From: Terrabacter sp. Root181
GTDB lineage: Bacteria > Actinomycetota > Actinomycetes > Actinomycetales > Dermatophilaceae
Reading direction: 5' to 3'
Assembly: GCF_001428505.1 (NCBI RefSeq)
Contig: NZ_LMHU01000008.1
Location: forward strand, 62,001-126,000
DNA length: 64,000 nucleotides
Positions 62,559 through 64,000 of the stretch are shown piece after piece. Numbering within the stretch: position 1 is the stretch's first letter; every line of letters starts with the position of its first letter. Position numbers and translations under genes: made by a program. The notes under the pieces were generated by a model. That model was given only the letters and a program-made list of their open reading frames with translations. It ran no database searches and was not told the DNA's origin.

Positions 62559-64000
62559 ATGAGCGAGGCTGTCGCACAACGCACGGACGGTGCCGTCAGG
62601 AGTCTGGTACCGGCCCGCATGGACCGGCTTCCGTGGACGAAGTTCCACTGGTCGGTCGTCTTCGGACTCGGGGTGTCCTGGATCCTCGACGGACTCGAGA
62701 TCCAGATCGTGTCCGAGTCGGGCTTCCAGAAGACGCTCGGCATGTCGGCCGCACAGGTGGGCCTGACGGGCACCGTCTACCTCGTCGGCCAGGTCGTCGG
62801 GGCGCTGACGTTCGGTCGTCTGACCGACCGGCTCGGGCGCCGCCGACTGTTCATCATGACCCTGGTCATCTACCTGATCGGGTCGGGCCTCGCCGGCCTC
62901 TCGCCGAACATGTGGTTCCTGTGGGTCTGCCGGTTCATCGCCGGCATGGGCATCGGTGGTGAGTACACCGCGATCAACTCGGCCATCGACGAGCTGATCC
63001 CGTCCCGGTTCCGTGGTCGCGTCGACATCGCGATCAACGGGACGTACTGGTTCGGCGCGTTCTTCGGGGCGCTCGCGAACCTCTACCTGCTCAACCCCGA
63101 CAACGTCGCCGAGAACGTCGGCTGGCGGCTCGCGTTCTTCATCGGTCCGATCCTCGGCCTGTCGATCATCTGGCTGCGCCGACACATCCCGGAGAGCCCG
63201 CGCTGGCTGCTGACGCACGGTCGTGCCGACGAGGCCGACCGCACGGTGGACGAGATCGAGGAGCGGGTGCGCCGTGAGGGCGGCGAGATCCCCGAGGTCG
63301 ACGACAGCAAGGCGATCCTCGTCAAGCCCGAGGAGTCCATGGGCCCCAAGGTGCTGTGGGACGTCTTCGTCCGGCGCTACGGTCGCCGGACGGTACTCGG
63401 CCTGACCATGATGGTGACGCAGTCCTTCCTCTACAACGCGATCTTCTTCACGTATGCGTTGGTCCTGACGAACTTCTACGGCATCAGCAAGGCCGACACC
63501 TCGCTCTACTTCCTGCCCTTCGCGGCGGGCAACCTGCTCGGCCCGCTGCTGCTGGGTCACCTCTTCGACACCATCGGGCGTCGCAAGATGATCTTCAGCA
63601 CCTACACGATCGCTGGTCTCGTCCTGCTCGTGTCGGCCTGGGCCTTCCACGCCGAGATCCTCACGGCGACGACGCACACGATCTTCTGGTGCGTCTCGTT
63701 CTTCTTCGCGTCGGCCGGGGCGTCGGCGGCCTACCTCACCGTGAGCGAGATCTTCCCGCTCGAGGTGCGCGGCCAGGCGATCAGCTACTTCTTCGTCGTC
63801 GCCCAGTGCGCCGGCGCCGTCGCACCCGTGCTCTACGGCGCGCTCATCGGCGAAGGCACGGACCGCGGCCCGCTCACCTGGGGCTACGTCGCCGGCGGGG
63901 TGATCATGATCATCGGCGGAGCCGTGGCCCTCGCGATCGGGATCGACGCGGAGCAGAAGTCGCTCGAGGACGTCGCCGACCCCCTGAGCAAGATCTCCGA
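62559..64000 (+). CDS. MFS transporter, sugar-porter-like, C-terminus beyond the window
   Basis: About 480 residues visible with about 12 membrane spans, so only the tail is missing. Family marks: GRLTDRLGRRR loop between spans 2 and 3, the CRFIAGMGIGGEYTAINSAIDELIP segment, PESPRWLL after span 6 and GHLFDTIGRRK between spans 8 and 9, all of the metabolite/sugar porter subfamily. An acidic cytoplasmic loop (RVRREGGEIPEVDDS) joins the halves. AAGGAG lies six bases before the ATG. The substrate cannot be told from sequence. Confidence 0.9.
   Translation, partial: MSEAVAQRTDGAVRSLVPARMDRLPWTKFHWSVVFGLGVSWILDGLEIQIVSESGFQKTLGMSAAQVGLTGTVYLVGQVVGALTFGRLTDRLGRRRLFIMTLVIYLIGSGLAGLSPNMWFLWVCRFIAGMGIGGEYTAINSAIDELIPSRFRGRVDIAINGTYWFGAFFGALANLYLLNPDNVAENVGWRLAFFIGPILGLSIIWLRRHIPESPRWLLTHGRADEADRTVDEIEERVRREGGEIPEVDDSKAILVKPEESMGPKVLWDVFVRRYGRRTVLGLTMMVTQSFLYNAIFFTYALVLTNFYGISKADTSLYFLPFAAGNLLGPLLLGHLFDTIGRRKMIFSTYTIAGLVLLVSAWAFHAEILTATTHTIFWCVSFFFASAGASAAYLTVSEIFPLEVRGQAISYFFVVAQCAGAVAPVLYGALIGEGTDRGPLTWGYVAGGVIMIIGGAVALAIGIDAEQKSLEDVADPLSKIS

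Noticed and set aside
1-64000. tRNA, rRNA, transposase, integrase or phage genes
   Set aside because: No T-loop/acceptor pairs, terminal repeats or transposase motifs were found on reading both strands by eye.

Overview
The window is very GC-rich DNA (about 70-75 %) with almost no AT-rich gaps, TANNNT -10 elements, many GTG and some TTG starts, a SAM-IV riboswitch, a primary sigma factor with a long Ala/Lys/Thr/Asp-rich N-terminus, MmpS-like and DUF4192/DUF6318 proteins, and a classical actinobacterial dcw cluster. This points to an actinobacterium of the order Micrococcales, most likely family Intrasporangiaceae (Terrabacter/Phycicoccus/Knoellia/Janibacter relatives). The family assignment is an inference from gene content. 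No phage, transposase, rRNA, tRNA or CRISPR array was found.

Layout. (1) 1-8.1 kb, minus strand: the dcw cluster read mraZ, rsmH, ftsL-like, ftsI, murE, murF, mraY (cut by the window edge), mostly joined by 4-base stop/start overlaps. (2) 8.6-13.2 kb, plus strand: a divergent moxR / DUF58 / transglutaminase operon. The shared 520-base intergenic region carries three copies of a GGTGGAG-N3-AGTGGAG box that looks like a MraZ operator. (3) 13.3-21.8 kb, mostly minus: DUF6069 membrane protein, a small hypothetical, the principal sigma factor, a one-domain UspA, homoserine O-acetyltransferase under a SAM-IV riboswitch, DUF4192, YkvA-like and EcsC-like proteins. (4) 22-30 kb: MalY-type C-S lyase/aminotransferase overlapping a PolA-like polymerase, a nested palindrome, a PAC2 protein and HrpA. 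(5) 30.2-37.1 kb: a DUF4232 lipoprotein, two MmpS-like membrane proteins, a FemAB-type transferase with two small membrane proteins, a rare ADP-ribosylglycohydrolase/dual-specificity-phosphatase fusion and a small helical protein. (6) 37.1-46.2 kb: a three-module TM0106-type nuclease-helicase, a large secreted subtilase, a double-domain VOC protein and DoxX. (7) 46.3-52.3 kb: an McrBC-type restriction pair with a very long McrB N-terminus, then a two-gene secreted/lipoprotein cassette with locally low GC. (8) 52.4-64 kb: small membrane/unknown proteins, an amidase, Tex, VOC, SRPBCC, a tandem UspA, a second subtilase, a ChaB/Rho-N protein and an MFS transporter cut by the window edge.

Working together: the first 13 kb couple peptidoglycan precursor synthesis and septal transpeptidation with a MoxR-type chaperone/transglutaminase membrane module, possibly under common MraZ control. 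FemAB could add cross-bridge residues to the same lipid-linked precursor. Both secreted subtilases end in long perfect hairpins sharing the same core sequence. Several single genes appear to be transcribed as leaderless mRNAs (TANNNT six to seven bases before the start codon).

Starts were chosen from ribosome binding sites, leaderless -10 spacing, overlaps and family lengths. Functional calls rest on motifs recognised by eye, without database searches.
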